Below are positions 34,392 through 43,153 of a DNA stretch of 64,000 nucleotides, piece by piece. The position numbers and the translations under genes are program-made. Location of the stretch: the NCBI GenBank assembly GCA_002392915.1, contig DGHQ01000002.1:1-64000 (forward strand), in the 5' to 3' direction. Within the stretch, counting starts at the first letter, position 1. Each line of letters begins with the position of its first letter. The DNA is from Bacteroidales bacterium UBA3844. Lineage in GTDB: Bacteria > Bacteroidota > Bacteroidia > Bacteroidales > Paludibacteraceae. The notes below the pieces were generated by a model. The model made no database searches. It worked only from the letters and a program-made list of their open reading frames with translations, and had not been told where the DNA came from.

Positions 34392-35123
34392 CTATTCTTT
34401 TATAAACATATTACTTCCTTTGGGTATATACTTTACACCATACTGCAAAATTCCTTGCACACCATAACCTAATTCAACAAAACCTCTCAAATAACGTCCG
34501 CCAGACTCTAAACTTACCAGTGAAACGTGATAATAAAATTTGGAATCGCTATTTACCGTCGTTCCTGAATCAGGAACTGTGACCTCTGTTTTCTGAATTT
34601 CCCAACCTACACATATTCCTGCTTTACTATACAATGAGATATATTTATTCTTAAACCAATAGAATGTCGCCTCTGGCATTATATAAAGAAAATGTCTATA
34701 AAATCGTTCCCATGTATGATGATTATCCCATAATGTGTATGTTATTCCATGCGGACTTGTCTGCTCTCCTATGGAAGTGAAATAGTCTGATTCTTGATGA
34801 TATCTGATACGGTCATATCCCAAACAAAATCCAAATCCCCAACGTTGACCGATACTACATTCATAATGGAAATTTAAATTGATAGGCAAAGATTTCATAT
34901 TTTTATCCGTATACTTGAAATCGCCCTTATCAAAAGGTTCTGGAAAATCATATTCAACGTCCTCTTTCTCTCTTATTATCTCTTTGATATATTCATTATT
35001 AAACCAGCCTAAACCGAATGAAATTCGATGCTCCGGTTGAGCTAAACAACTTAATGAAAATCCTATAAAAATAAGGACAATCAAACTAAATCTTTTCATA
35101 AATCTCACGTTATTATTTTCCAA
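34392..35123 (-). CDS. Predicted outer-membrane beta-barrel protein, unknown function
   Basis: The 243-residue protein has a signal peptide (FSLIVLIFIGFSLSCLA, cleavage before QPEHRISFG likely). The rest is an alternating aromatic/polar beta pattern (FGFCLGYDRIRYH, YFYRHFLYIMPEATFYWFK, SGGRYLRGFVELGYGVQ), typical of a small outer-membrane barrel (PorT/OmpW-like shape). The function is unknown. It has a good promoter upstream and pairs with the lipoprotein gene. Confidence 0.65.
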   Translation of the reverse strand: MENNNVRFMKRFSLIVLIFIGFSLSCLAQPEHRISFGLGWFNNEYIKEIIREKEDVEYDFPEPFDKGDFKYTDKNMKSLPINLNFHYECSIGQRWGFGFCLGYDRIRYHQESDYFTSIGEQTSPHGITYTLWDNHHTWERFYRHFLYIMPEATFYWFKNKYISLYSKAGICVGWEIQKTEVTVPDSGTTVNSDSKFYYHVSLVSLESGGRYLRGFVELGYGVQGILQYGVKYIPKGSNMFIKE

Positions 35124-35164
35124 TTTATAAATATCAACGAGTTTTCATAATTATAACACGGTCG

Positions 35165-35196
35165 CAAATTTACACAACAAATGGTTCAAAAACAAA
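35165..35196 (-). promoter_or_regulatory. Promoter of the barrel-lipoprotein gene pair
   Basis: On the minus strand TTTG (35193-35196) and TAAATTTG (35165-35172) are spaced by 20 bases. The leader would be about 35 bases. Confidence 0.6.
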
Positions 35197-35237
35197 CTTT
35201 TTTCATACAGCATACCGATCTTGTTGGATTGCCATGA

Positions 35238-35274
35238 TAAAAAGAAGGAGACGCAATTACTCACCTCTCCTTCT
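35238..35274 (-). terminator. Rho-independent terminator of the C69 peptidase gene
   Basis: On the minus strand AGAAGGAGA (35274-35266) pairs with TCTCCTTCT (35251-35243), followed by TTTTTA. Confidence 0.8.
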
Positions 35275-35285
35275 ATACCCTTACC

Positions 35286-36917
35286 TTATTTCGGCAATTT
35301 ATATTTGTCACCAGTAGTCTCTATAATCTGTTTGTAGAACCAATCTGAATATCCAGGTGATGAGATTCCTGCAGGCACTCCCCATCCGTTGTCGATAAAC
35401 ACGCCTCCTCGCTCTCGCTTGATATTTCCGTCGCAATACTTGACCATCAGAAACTCACCTAACTTCTTCCATCTTTCCATGGTGATATAAGACTGGTTTT
35501 GAGAATATTCCGTCAGAAAACGAGCTGCAAATTCCGGACTCTTGGTATATAGCGACTTTGCTGCCTCCTCCACCACTTCCAAATTATCCTCAAACTTGCG
35601 TTCCAGCTCATCCTGTATCTTCAATACGTCTTTCGACATATATTTATAGCGCGAATATGTCAAGTTGGCAACCCAATTAAACACCCAATAAGCAGATGTC
35701 CACGAGAATTCCAACAAACTTCCATTGCCTTTTCTGAAACACTCCGGCACTTCGGTAGTGGCTATATAAATAGGTATGTAGACGGTGAAGGTTGCATCGT
35801 CGACTCCATACCACAACACTCCGCCTACCATGTTGGGCAACCAGCTGCGCATCTGAGCGATGAAACTGAAAGCATTGTGTGGACCGGCTATCGGATTTTC
35901 ATTGAAATACTTTGTGCCATCCACCTCCCATTCACGCGGAGCATAACGATATGAGGCTCCAAACGGCTCACTTCCGACTCCTGAATCTATCGCAAGAGGT
36001 GTTCCCTCGAAATGATCACGCATCAGGTTTTTCAACTCTTTCAATGAGATTTTTTTATCCGGCTTTATCCAAAGTGGCAATCTCTCTTCACTTTTTCCAA
36101 GAATATAATCCTGATACTTAGCCATTTGAGGAGAAAGTTTTGTAAAAACAGACCAAACACGAGCATCACAGAAACGTCTTGCTGAGAAACTCATTGGATC
36201 ATAAGCGTCGGAAAAACTGAATTCTTTGTTCTTTCCATCAAAATAACCTTTCTCTCTCGCAAACGATATAACATCTTTCGAATATCTGCAATTCGCTCTG
36301 TCGTTCAACGGGAATGTCGTGATTCTTGAGTGATTGGCATGCGCGCTCACACAATCGTCAGGCAGACGCATTGCCACCCACACCGCTCCTTTGATATCCG
36401 GACCTTTTCCAATCATCTCCATAATCCACAACTCGTTAGGATCAGCGATTGTGAATGTCTCTCCCGAACTGCGATAGCCATACTCATTCACCAAGTCTGT
36501 CATAATCTGAATGGCATCCGTCGCAGTCTTACAACGCTGCAACGTCAAAGTGATCAGATTACCATAGTCGAGCACTCCACTTGTATCCACCAACTCTGGT
36601 CGTCCTCCCCATGTGGATTCCGTGATACACACCTGATGCTCATTCATATTTCCAAGCACATCATTGGTGAACGGCACTTGCTCCACTTTGCCCTGATATC
36701 CGTGAGTATCCCATCCGTAAATGTCAATCTTCTCATATTTAGAGTGTTGAGCTTTGGGATAATGCGTCAACTCTCCATACAAATAGTAAGAATCCGCTGA
36801 ATAAGTACAAAGTGTAGACCCATCAGTGGAGCAATGCTTGCCTACCAAAATATTTGTTCCCGCATAAGCAGTGAAAGCACTCAGCAATGCAGAAACTATT
36901 GATACTATCCGCTTCAT
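35286..36917 (-). CDS. C69 family dipeptidase homologue, nucleophile Cys apparently replaced
   Basis: The 543-residue protein has a signal peptide (MKRIVSIVSALLSAFTAYA) and the C69 Ntn-hydrolase layout: GTNILVGKHCSTDGS at the mature start, then YSADSYYLYGELTHYP, and NMNEHQVCITESTWGGRPEL near residue 100. In C69 enzymes the mature N-terminal residue is the catalytic Cys (typically A-C-T-N); here it is Gly (A-G-T-N, codon GGA). It may be inactive or have another role. Otherwise full-length for the Bacteroidales family. Its start abuts the stop of the M23 peptidase gene, so the two are co-transcribed. Confidence 0.85.
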   Translation of the reverse strand: MKRIVSIVSALLSAFTAYAGTNILVGKHCSTDGSTLCTYSADSYYLYGELTHYPKAQHSKYEKIDIYGWDTHGYQGKVEQVPFTNDVLGNMNEHQVCITESTWGGRPELVDTSGVLDYGNLITLTLQRCKTATDAIQIMTDLVNEYGYRSSGETFTIADPNELWIMEMIGKGPDIKGAVWVAMRLPDDCVSAHANHSRITTFPLNDRANCRYSKDVISFAREKGYFDGKNKEFSFSDAYDPMSFSARRFCDARVWSVFTKLSPQMAKYQDYILGKSEERLPLWIKPDKKISLKELKNLMRDHFEGTPLAIDSGVGSEPFGASYRYAPREWEVDGTKYFNENPIAGPHNAFSFIAQMRSWLPNMVGGVLWYGVDDATFTVYIPIYIATTEVPECFRKGNGSLLEFSWTSAYWVFNWVANLTYSRYKYMSKDVLKIQDELERKFEDNLEVVEEAAKSLYTKSPEFAARFLTEYSQNQSYITMERWKKLGEFLMVKYCDGNIKRERGGVFIDNGWGVPAGISSPGYSDWFYKQIIETTGDKYKLPK

Positions 36918-38624
36918 TTAGTACAAAATTTTCTTTTCGTAAACTCGTTCATTATTACAGTTGTCTGTAACAACAAACTTAAATGTCTTTAATGTATTGT
37001 CTTTCTCAACATTCTCCACAGACAAATTGCAGAATGCTGTTCCTGTCTTCTGGTCATACTCAAAAAGAACCCACTTGCCGTCTATATAACCCTTATAAGA
37101 TTTGATACCAGACATTCCGTCGCCCATCTTCATCACAATTCTGTTAGTCTGACGAAGGTTTTTAGTTTGAAGTGGTCCAACATACGGAGGTGTGACATCT
37201 TTGAACACTGCGAATTTACCAAGTTCACGCACTTTAGCCACCGCGAATCCGTCGACATACTTGCACAACGACACTCTGTTTATCAGATTTTTATTGTTAA
37301 GCGACACAACCACATATTTGTCTTTGTCTTGCAACTCATCTTTGGAAATCTTGATAGAAAGATCCATAAACGTATGCACAGGAGTCAAAGGATCTCCGAT
37401 ATTATAAATATTTGAGTAATAAGTGTTCGACGGAATTGTCTGAAAATCAACCTCCTCATCTTCATACAATGCATTTTCCGGAGCATAAAGGACGACATCT
37501 TTCTTATCCAACATATTTGCTATGCCGGCAGTCAGTTTTTCACCTGTCGGCTTGACTTCCGGAGTTGTAGTCTCAACCTTCTTGCCAACGACATTGACAA
37601 CCAACACATCTTTGTTTCCAAAATCATCCACCACCTCAAATTTCACTTCGTAGGTACGCTCTTCATTGATATTCAGCACTCCATTGTTCTTCAAATCATG
37701 GAATATCTTCAACGGAGTATTTTTTTCAGGGAACATCTTCATAAAGAATTCACCTGTACGTTGCTGTTGACTGTAGTCGATGAAACTGTTAAGAGCACGT
37801 GAGTCGACAAACTTCACATTGCGGATATCCACTTTACTATATAAATTTCCATCAACATACATAAATAGAGTACGAGGAGTATGGTGGAAACCAGTTCCCG
37901 ACATAAAATCGTAAGACTTCAATGCGAAAGCGATATTTCCCCAAGCAGTGATTGTAGAGACTCCGTTCAATCTTCTCTCTCCGCCAGCGATAACACGTGT
38001 ATTATATTTGACAGAAGATTTCCCGTTTACTTTGCTGTTATTATCCATCGCATAGATTTTTGTGGCGTTGATTTGAGGGCGACGGTTGTCCTGCAATCCC
38101 CACACATCATTATGGTCGAACGGATTTTCAAGTTCACCATCTGGCGAACGGAATTCAAAATGAAGATGAGGTCCGCCGCTCGAGCCTGTATTGCCCGACC
38201 ATGCTATCTGCTCTCCTCTCTCTACCTTTATCTCATTCTTAGCAGGGAAGATATCTACCTCAAACGACTGGTTCTTATCCTGCTCTTCACGCACACGTTT
38301 GCCGATAGCGTTAAGGAATCCGTTGCAATGGGCATACAGAGAGACACGGCCATCAGCGTGAGTGATCTCCACTCTCTTTCCATAGCTACGAGGCTCGACA
38401 GTAATACGAGACACCCAACCACTCTCAACCGCAAAAATTTTCTTATTGACATCACTGTTCGTACGGAAGTCAAGGCCACCATGAAAATGGTTGCGTCTCA
38501 GCTCCAAATAGCTACCGCTTAACGTGTTAACCTCTTCAAGTGGTTTGACATAGTTACGTTGTGCTACCGACAGAGATGTACACGAGAAGAATAAAATAGA
38601 TAAAGATAACTGTTTTAAATACAT
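36918..38624 (-). CDS. M23 family (LytM) metallopeptidase, exported
   Basis: The 568-residue protein has a signal peptide (LSLSILFFSCTSLSVAQ). A LytM domain at about residues 40-170 has both zinc motifs: HFHGGLDFR (His and Asp ligands) and GPHLHFEFR. Thus the catalytic set looks complete. The rest of the protein is beta-rich and of unknown role. M23 enzymes cut peptidoglycan cross-bridges. It is co-transcribed with the C69 homologue downstream. Confidence 0.9.
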   Translation of the reverse strand: MYLKQLSLSILFFSCTSLSVAQRNYVKPLEEVNTLSGSYLELRRNHFHGGLDFRTNSDVNKKIFAVESGWVSRITVEPRSYGKRVEITHADGRVSLYAHCNGFLNAIGKRVREEQDKNQSFEVDIFPAKNEIKVERGEQIAWSGNTGSSGGPHLHFEFRSPDGELENPFDHNDVWGLQDNRRPQINATKIYAMDNNSKVNGKSSVKYNTRVIAGGERRLNGVSTITAWGNIAFALKSYDFMSGTGFHHTPRTLFMYVDGNLYSKVDIRNVKFVDSRALNSFIDYSQQQRTGEFFMKMFPEKNTPLKIFHDLKNNGVLNINEERTYEVKFEVVDDFGNKDVLVVNVVGKKVETTTPEVKPTGEKLTAGIANMLDKKDVVLYAPENALYEDEEVDFQTIPSNTYYSNIYNIGDPLTPVHTFMDLSIKISKDELQDKDKYVVVSLNNKNLINRVSLCKYVDGFAVAKVRELGKFAVFKDVTPPYVGPLQTKNLRQTNRIVMKMGDGMSGIKSYKGYIDGKWVLFEYDQKTGTAFCNLSVENVEKDNTLKTFKFVVTDNCNNERVYEKKILY

Positions 38625-38675
38625 AAGTTCGTTGTTTTAATCATCAGAAATAAGAAACGGACGTGATTCGATTTA

Positions 38676-38709
38676 ATAAAAAGAGTGCACTTCGAATTGA
38701 AATGCACTC
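38676..38709 (-). terminator. Rho-independent terminator of rpsP
   Basis: On the minus strand GAGTGCA (38709-38703) pairs with TGCACTC (38689-38683), followed by TTTTTATT. Confidence 0.8.
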
Positions 38710-38733
38710 ATACGTTTCTGAACAAAGGATTTA

Positions 38734-39273
38734 TTAACCCTGAGCGTCGTCAGAATTCTCAGCAGCAGCCTCTGCTTTTGCAGCAGCCTCAGCCTCCTGC
38801 TTTGCAGCAAGTGCCTCTGCCTTCTTCTTAGCAACAGCCTCTGCTTTTGCCTTGTTAACAGCCTGCTCAGCATCAAGACGAGTCTTAGCGTTAGCAGCCT
38901 TGTCAGCTACCATCTTGTTCTTAACTGCCTCAAGCTTGCTGTTCTTTGCGTTCATCCATTCGTTGAACTTCTGATCTGCAACTGCCTCAGAGAAAGCTCC
39001 CTTAGCAACACCACCTAGCAAGTGTTTCTTCATGTAAACACCCTTATCGCTCAAGATGTTTCTTGCAGTATCTGTAGGCTGAGCTCCGTTAAGAACCCAC
39101 TTCAAAGCCTGCTCAAAATTCAAATCAATAGTAGCAGGATTTGTGTTAGGATTGTATGTTCCCAACTTTTCAATAAACTTACCATCGCGTGGTGCTCTGC
39201 TATCAGCTACGACAATGTGGTAAAACGCGTACCCCTTACGTCCGTGTCTTTGCAATCTAATCTTAGTTGCCAT
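38734..39273 (-). CDS. rpsP: 30S ribosomal protein S16, with Ala/Lys-rich C-terminal extension
   Basis: The first 85 or so residues are a typical S16 (KIRLQRHGRKGYAFYHIVVAD, APRDGKFIEKLGTYNPN). The remaining 95 residues are an Ala-Lys-Glu-rich helix. S16 is 80-90 residues in most bacteria; the extension is common in Bacteroidota. It has a strong promoter and its own terminator, so is monocistronic here, unlike the rpsP-rimM-trmD operon of many bacteria. Confidence 0.96.
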   Translation of the reverse strand: MATKIRLQRHGRKGYAFYHIVVADSRAPRDGKFIEKLGTYNPNTNPATIDLNFEQALKWVLNGAQPTDTARNILSDKGVYMKKHLLGGVAKGAFSEAVADQKFNEWMNAKNSKLEAVKNKMVADKAANAKTRLDAEQAVNKAKAEAVAKKKAEALAAKQEAEAAAKAEAAAENSDDAQG

Positions 39274-39302
39274 TTTTTGATGATTTTAAATTTTTAACTG
39301 TA

Positions 39303-39333
39303 CAAAAGTAATATTTTTTTTCAACAATTCAAA
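39303..39333 (-). promoter_or_regulatory. rpsP promoter
   Basis: Minus-strand TTTG (39330-39333) and TACTTTTG (39303-39310) are spaced by 19 bases, about 30 bases before the rpsP start. Confidence 0.65.
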
Positions 39334-39342
39334 TGTTGATAT

Positions 39343-39373
39343 AAAAAAAGCGACGGAATTTCCATCCCGTCGC
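39343..39373 (-). terminator. Rho-independent terminator of valS
   Basis: On the minus strand GCGACGG (39373-39367) pairs with CCGTCGC (39356-39350), followed by seven T. The terminator ends within a few bases of the rpsP promoter -33 region. Confidence 0.85.
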
Positions 39374-39390
39374 CATATAAAGTATCAAAA

Positions 39391-42090
39391 TCACTTCATT
39401 TTTGCAATGTTTGCTTTCAAAGCGGCTATTTTGCTTTCTGCATCAGCCTGCTTCTTACGCTCGTTTGCCACAACCTCTGGCTTAGCATTTGCCACAAACT
39501 TCTCGTTGCTCAACTTCTTGTTGACACTAACCAAGAATCCCTCAAGGTATTTGATCTCCTCTTCCATCTTCTTGATCTCTTCCTCAACATTGACATTGCC
39601 TGCAAGAGGAATCGTGATCTCAACAGTTCCTACCATGAATGTCTGGCTTGCTCCATCCACACCAGCTGCTGGCGTTTCAGATATCGACTCTATATTTGCA
39701 AGTTTCTCTATGATAGAATTATTCTTGCTGTTGAATTCCTCTCCTTTATAATATAGAGTGAATGCCTCACGTGGACTGATTCCCTTCTCTGCACGGATAT
39801 TGCGGACTCCAGCAATAATCTCCTTCGTCTGCTCCATTCTCTTCAAACACTTCTCACAGTAGTCCTCAGCCTTTGGAAGCTGGCTAACCATGATGCTGTC
39901 TTTAGCATCACGTGTCTTGAGTGCCTGATAAAGCTCCTCTGTGATGAATGGCATGAATGGATGTAGGAGTTTAAGCAATGTCTCAAAATATGATAATGTT
40001 GCATCAAGAGTAACCTTGTCGACTGGCTGCTGGTATGCTGGCTTAACCATCTCTAGATACCATGATGAGAACTCATCCCAGAATAGTTTGTAGACAGTCA
40101 TCAAAGCATCAGAGATACGGTACTTCTCAAAATGATCGTTAACCTCTGCGATAGTCTGGTTCAACTTATGTCCGAACCACTTGATTGCCATCTTAGCACT
40201 TTCTGGCTGCTCTATAGAAGCGTCTACACTCCATCCCTGAACAAGACGGAATGCATTCCAGATCTTGTTGTTGAAGTTTCTACCCTGCTCGCAAAGTGCT
40301 TCGTCGAACAAAATATCATTTCCAGCAGGAGCGGAAAGCATCATTCCCATACGCACACCGTCGGCTCCGAACTTATCGATCAAGCCTAGCGGATCAGGAG
40401 AGTTACCAAGAGATTTCGACATCTTACGTCCGATCTTGTCACGTACGATACCTGTGAAATAAACATTCTTGAATGGCATCTTTCCTTCATACTCATATCC
40501 TGCCATGATCATACGCGCCACCCAGAAGAAGATGATATCCGGACCAGTCACAAGATCTGATGTTGGATAGTAGTACTTGATCTCCTCGTTACCTGGATTA
40601 TTGATTCCGTCGAACAAAGAGATTGGCCACAACCAAGATGAGAACCATGTGTCGAGAGCATCCTCGTCGCGGACAAGCTGATCTGCAGTGATATTTTCAT
40701 ATCCTGCTATCTTCTTTGCCTTTGCCAAAGCGTCCTCTACAGTAAGGGCGACGACGAACTTCTCCTCTTCTCCCTCAGCAGTTGGAAGGAAGTAAGCAGG
40801 TATTCTATGACCCCACCACAACTGACGCGAGATACACCAATCCTGGATATTCTCCAACCAGTTCTTATATGTTGTCACATATTTAGACGGATAAAACTTC
40901 AACTCACCGTTGACAACAGGAGGAAGAGCGATATCCGCAAAGTGCTGCATTGAAAGGAACCACTGCTTGCAAAGGCGTGGCTCAACAGCTGTATCCTGAT
41001 TACGCTCTGAGTAGCCGACCTTATTGTCGTAATCCTCAACCTTCTCAAGCAAGCCAGCCTTATCAAGATCGATGGCAATCTGCTTACGTACAGCGAATCG
41101 ATCCTGGCCGACATACATTCCAGCAGCTTCAGAAATGGTTGCGTCTGGGTTGAAGATGTCTATTGTCTCTAGATTATGAGTCTTACCAAGTGCATAGTCG
41201 TTAACGTCGTGAGCTGGAGTAACTTTCAAACATCCTGTTCCAAACTCCACGTCTACGTATCTATCCTCGATAACTGGGATCACTCTGTTTACCAACGGAA
41301 CGATCACTTTGTGTCCCTTCAACCACTGGTTTTTGGGGTCCTTAGGGTTGATACACATTGCTGTATCACCCATGATAGTCTCAGGACGAGTAGTAGCGAC
41401 AACTGCGTAATAGCCTTTTTCATCTTTGTGAAGCACTTCTCCCTCCTCACCAGTAGGTTTTACAGCCGCGCTATCCTGTACGTAATATTTTAGATAGAAT
41501 AGTTTGCTTTTCTCCTCACGGTAGATCACCTCCTCTGTAGAAAGCACAGTCTGAGCCTTTGGATCCCAGTTCACCATACGGAGTCCACGGTAGATCAATC
41601 CCTTATCGTAAAGGTCGACAAAAACCTTAAGAACAGACTCCGAGCGTTTCTCATCCATAGTGAACGCTGTACGGTTCCAATCACATGAAGCACCAAGTTT
41701 CTTCAACTGCTCAAGGATAATGCCGCCATGTTTTCTAGTCCAATCCCAAGCATGCTCAAGGAACTGTTCACGAGTAAGGTCCTTCTTCTTAATGCCTTCA
41801 CTAGCAAGCTTGTTGACGACCTTAGCCTCAGTTGCGATAGACGCGTGGTCAGTGCCCGGTACCCAAAGAGCATTTTTGCCCATCATTCTTGCACGGCGCA
41901 CGAGAATATCCTGGATAGTATTGTTGAGCATGTGTCCCATGTGGAGCACACCTGTCACATTTGGTGGAGGAATAACGATTGTATAAGGTTCTCTTCCATC
42001 TGGCTTACTGCTGAAGAAGCCATTTTCCATCCAATACTGATACCACTTCTGTTCTACGTCAGCTGGATTATATTTGCTTGCTAATTCCAT
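39391..42090 (-). CDS. valS: Valyl-tRNA synthetase
   Basis: This 899-residue class Ia synthetase has PPPNVTGVLHMGHMLNNT (HIGH motif, about 41-58) and an editing domain with TTRPETIMGDTA (about 232). KMSKSLGNSPDP (KMSKS motif, about 538) and the C-terminal ValS coiled-coil arm (EEIKKMEEEIKYLEGF to the end) follow. It is full-length. It has its own promoter and terminator. Confidence 0.97.
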   Translation of the reverse strand: MELASKYNPADVEQKWYQYWMENGFFSSKPDGREPYTIVIPPPNVTGVLHMGHMLNNTIQDILVRRARMMGKNALWVPGTDHASIATEAKVVNKLASEGIKKKDLTREQFLEHAWDWTRKHGGIILEQLKKLGASCDWNRTAFTMDEKRSESVLKVFVDLYDKGLIYRGLRMVNWDPKAQTVLSTEEVIYREEKSKLFYLKYYVQDSAAVKPTGEEGEVLHKDEKGYYAVVATTRPETIMGDTAMCINPKDPKNQWLKGHKVIVPLVNRVIPVIEDRYVDVEFGTGCLKVTPAHDVNDYALGKTHNLETIDIFNPDATISEAAGMYVGQDRFAVRKQIAIDLDKAGLLEKVEDYDNKVGYSERNQDTAVEPRLCKQWFLSMQHFADIALPPVVNGELKFYPSKYVTTYKNWLENIQDWCISRQLWWGHRIPAYFLPTAEGEEEKFVVALTVEDALAKAKKIAGYENITADQLVRDEDALDTWFSSWLWPISLFDGINNPGNEEIKYYYPTSDLVTGPDIIFFWVARMIMAGYEYEGKMPFKNVYFTGIVRDKIGRKMSKSLGNSPDPLGLIDKFGADGVRMGMMLSAPAGNDILFDEALCEQGRNFNNKIWNAFRLVQGWSVDASIEQPESAKMAIKWFGHKLNQTIAEVNDHFEKYRISDALMTVYKLFWDEFSSWYLEMVKPAYQQPVDKVTLDATLSYFETLLKLLHPFMPFITEELYQALKTRDAKDSIMVSQLPKAEDYCEKCLKRMEQTKEIIAGVRNIRAEKGISPREAFTLYYKGEEFNSKNNSIIEKLANIESISETPAAGVDGASQTFMVGTVEITIPLAGNVNVEEEIKKMEEEIKYLEGFLVSVNKKLSNEKFVANAKPEVVANERKKQADAESKIAALKANIAKMK

Positions 42091-42119
42091 ATATGCAATA
42101 TTATTCTAAAATACGAGCG

Positions 42120-42150
42120 CAAAATTAAGAAAACAGATTGACAAATCAAA
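42120..42150 (-). promoter_or_regulatory. valS promoter
   Basis: Minus-strand TAATTTTG (42120-42127) and TTTG (42147-42150) are spaced by 19 bases, about 30 bases before the valS start. Confidence 0.6.
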
Positions 42151-42231
42151 AAAAATAGAGATTTCAAGTTTCGCAAACCGAACAATCACAAATGACAGAA
42201 GAAATTGGTAGAATCAAAGGTTTTAAATTTT

Positions 42232-42389
42232 GAGGATTGTTAAGGGCGGAACGCCCTAACTCATTCTCTTCCGCGAGCCCAAAGGGCGAGCGGTAAAAAA
42301 GCATTTCATTATGCTTCTATTATTTTATGTGCTCGCCTTACGGCTCGCATTTGAGGAGAGGTTAGGGCGTTCCGCCCTTAACAATCCTC
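42232..42389. repeat. Repeat family A, perfect head-to-head inverted pair
   Basis: A perfect 29-base inverted repeat (42232-42260 and 42361-42389) encloses 100 bases. These contain a second, imperfect pair (GCGAGCCCAAAGGGCGAGC with GCTCGCCTTACGGCTCGC) and a small GCAT...ATGC hairpin. The whole unit can fold into one long cruciform or RNA stem. Single, direct copies of the left half occur at 51732 and 53018; diverged copies occur at 28595 and near 58442. No ORF is in it. Confidence 0.85.
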
Positions 42390-42445
42390 GGAAATTAGAA
42401 TCTATCTAAATGGAGGAAGACAGTTATTCAGCATTTTTAATTTTC

Positions 42446-42664
42446 TCACGGTACCGGATCATATCCGCTGCCTCCACCTGGACGACATCTGCAGATTCGC
42501 TTTATTGCCAGCCAACTGCCCTTAAATATACCGTATTTCATGACAGCCTCAACTGCATACTGGGAACAAGTCGGAGTGAAACGACATACCGGTGGGAAAA
42601 GGGGAGATATGAAACTCTTATAGAAAAAGACAGGCAGGAGAAAAATGCGTCTAATCCAAATCAT
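42446..42664 (-). CDS. yidD: Membrane protein insertion efficiency factor
   Basis: The 72-residue protein has the YidD signature: a hydrophobic start, FYKSFISPLFPPVCRFTPTC (about 14-33), CSQYAVEA and CRCRPGGGSGYDPVP at the C-terminus. It helps YidC/Sec insertion of membrane proteins. It overlaps the rnpA stop by four bases (ATGA), the conserved rnpA-yidD arrangement. Confidence 0.95.
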   Translation of the reverse strand: MIWIRRIFLLPVFFYKSFISPLFPPVCRFTPTCSQYAVEAVMKYGIFKGSWLAIKRICRCRPGGGSGYDPVP

Positions 42665-43083
42665 AACGTCTCTTTTTCTGCCACAATAGCATTCAACTTA
42701 TTGATCGCAAGCTTCATCTTCTTGTCGAAGAAAGAAAACGGCTCGATCTTTTGATCCACATACACGAATGCTATATGCATACCCATATTCTTATTTATCA
42801 ATTCCGACACCAAAGGATGTTTGTTCACTCGGTAAGACTCACGCATCAATCTGCGCAGCTCCACTCTCTGGTATGCTCTCTTGAAACGTTTCTTCTGGGC
42901 GATGACCACAACTTTAGCCGGAGCACCGTCTTTTTCACAAAACGTGTATGTGATTCTGAACGGAAAGCAGACAAATGATTTGCCTTCTGCGAACAATGCA
43001 TCCAAATCACGTTTAAGGCAAAGATGCTCTGCCTTACGGAATGTGTTGCGGTCTGCAAATTTATTGTTGATGTCGTTCTCCAT
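42661..43083 (-). CDS. rnpA: Ribonuclease P protein component
   Basis: An in-frame ATG exists at 43230, but it would cross the hemD terminator. I chose 43083 (MENDINNKFADRNTFRKAEH), giving 140 residues, normal for RnpA. The RNA-binding motif is VELRRLMRESYRVNKH (about 90-105). With RNase P RNA it trims tRNA 5' ends. It is coupled to yidD. Confidence 0.92.
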   Translation of the reverse strand: MENDINNKFADRNTFRKAEHLCLKRDLDALFAEGKSFVCFPFRITYTFCEKDGAPAKVVVIAQKKRFKRAYQRVELRRLMRESYRVNKHPLVSELINKNMGMHIAFVYVDQKIEPFSFFDKKMKLAINKLNAIVAEKETL

Positions 43084-43096
43084 TCTTATATAAATT

Positions 43097-43131
43097 AAAA
43101 AGCCATACTCACTCTGATGGAAAGTATGGCT
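43097..43131 (-). terminator. Rho-independent terminator of hemD
   Basis: AGCCATACT (43101-43109) pairs with AGTATGGCT (43123-43131). On the minus strand it is followed by TTTTTAATTT. It ends only 14 bases before the rnpA start, which supports the shorter rnpA start. Confidence 0.8.
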
Positions 43132-43153
43132 TATGTTATTTGTGACGCTACAA

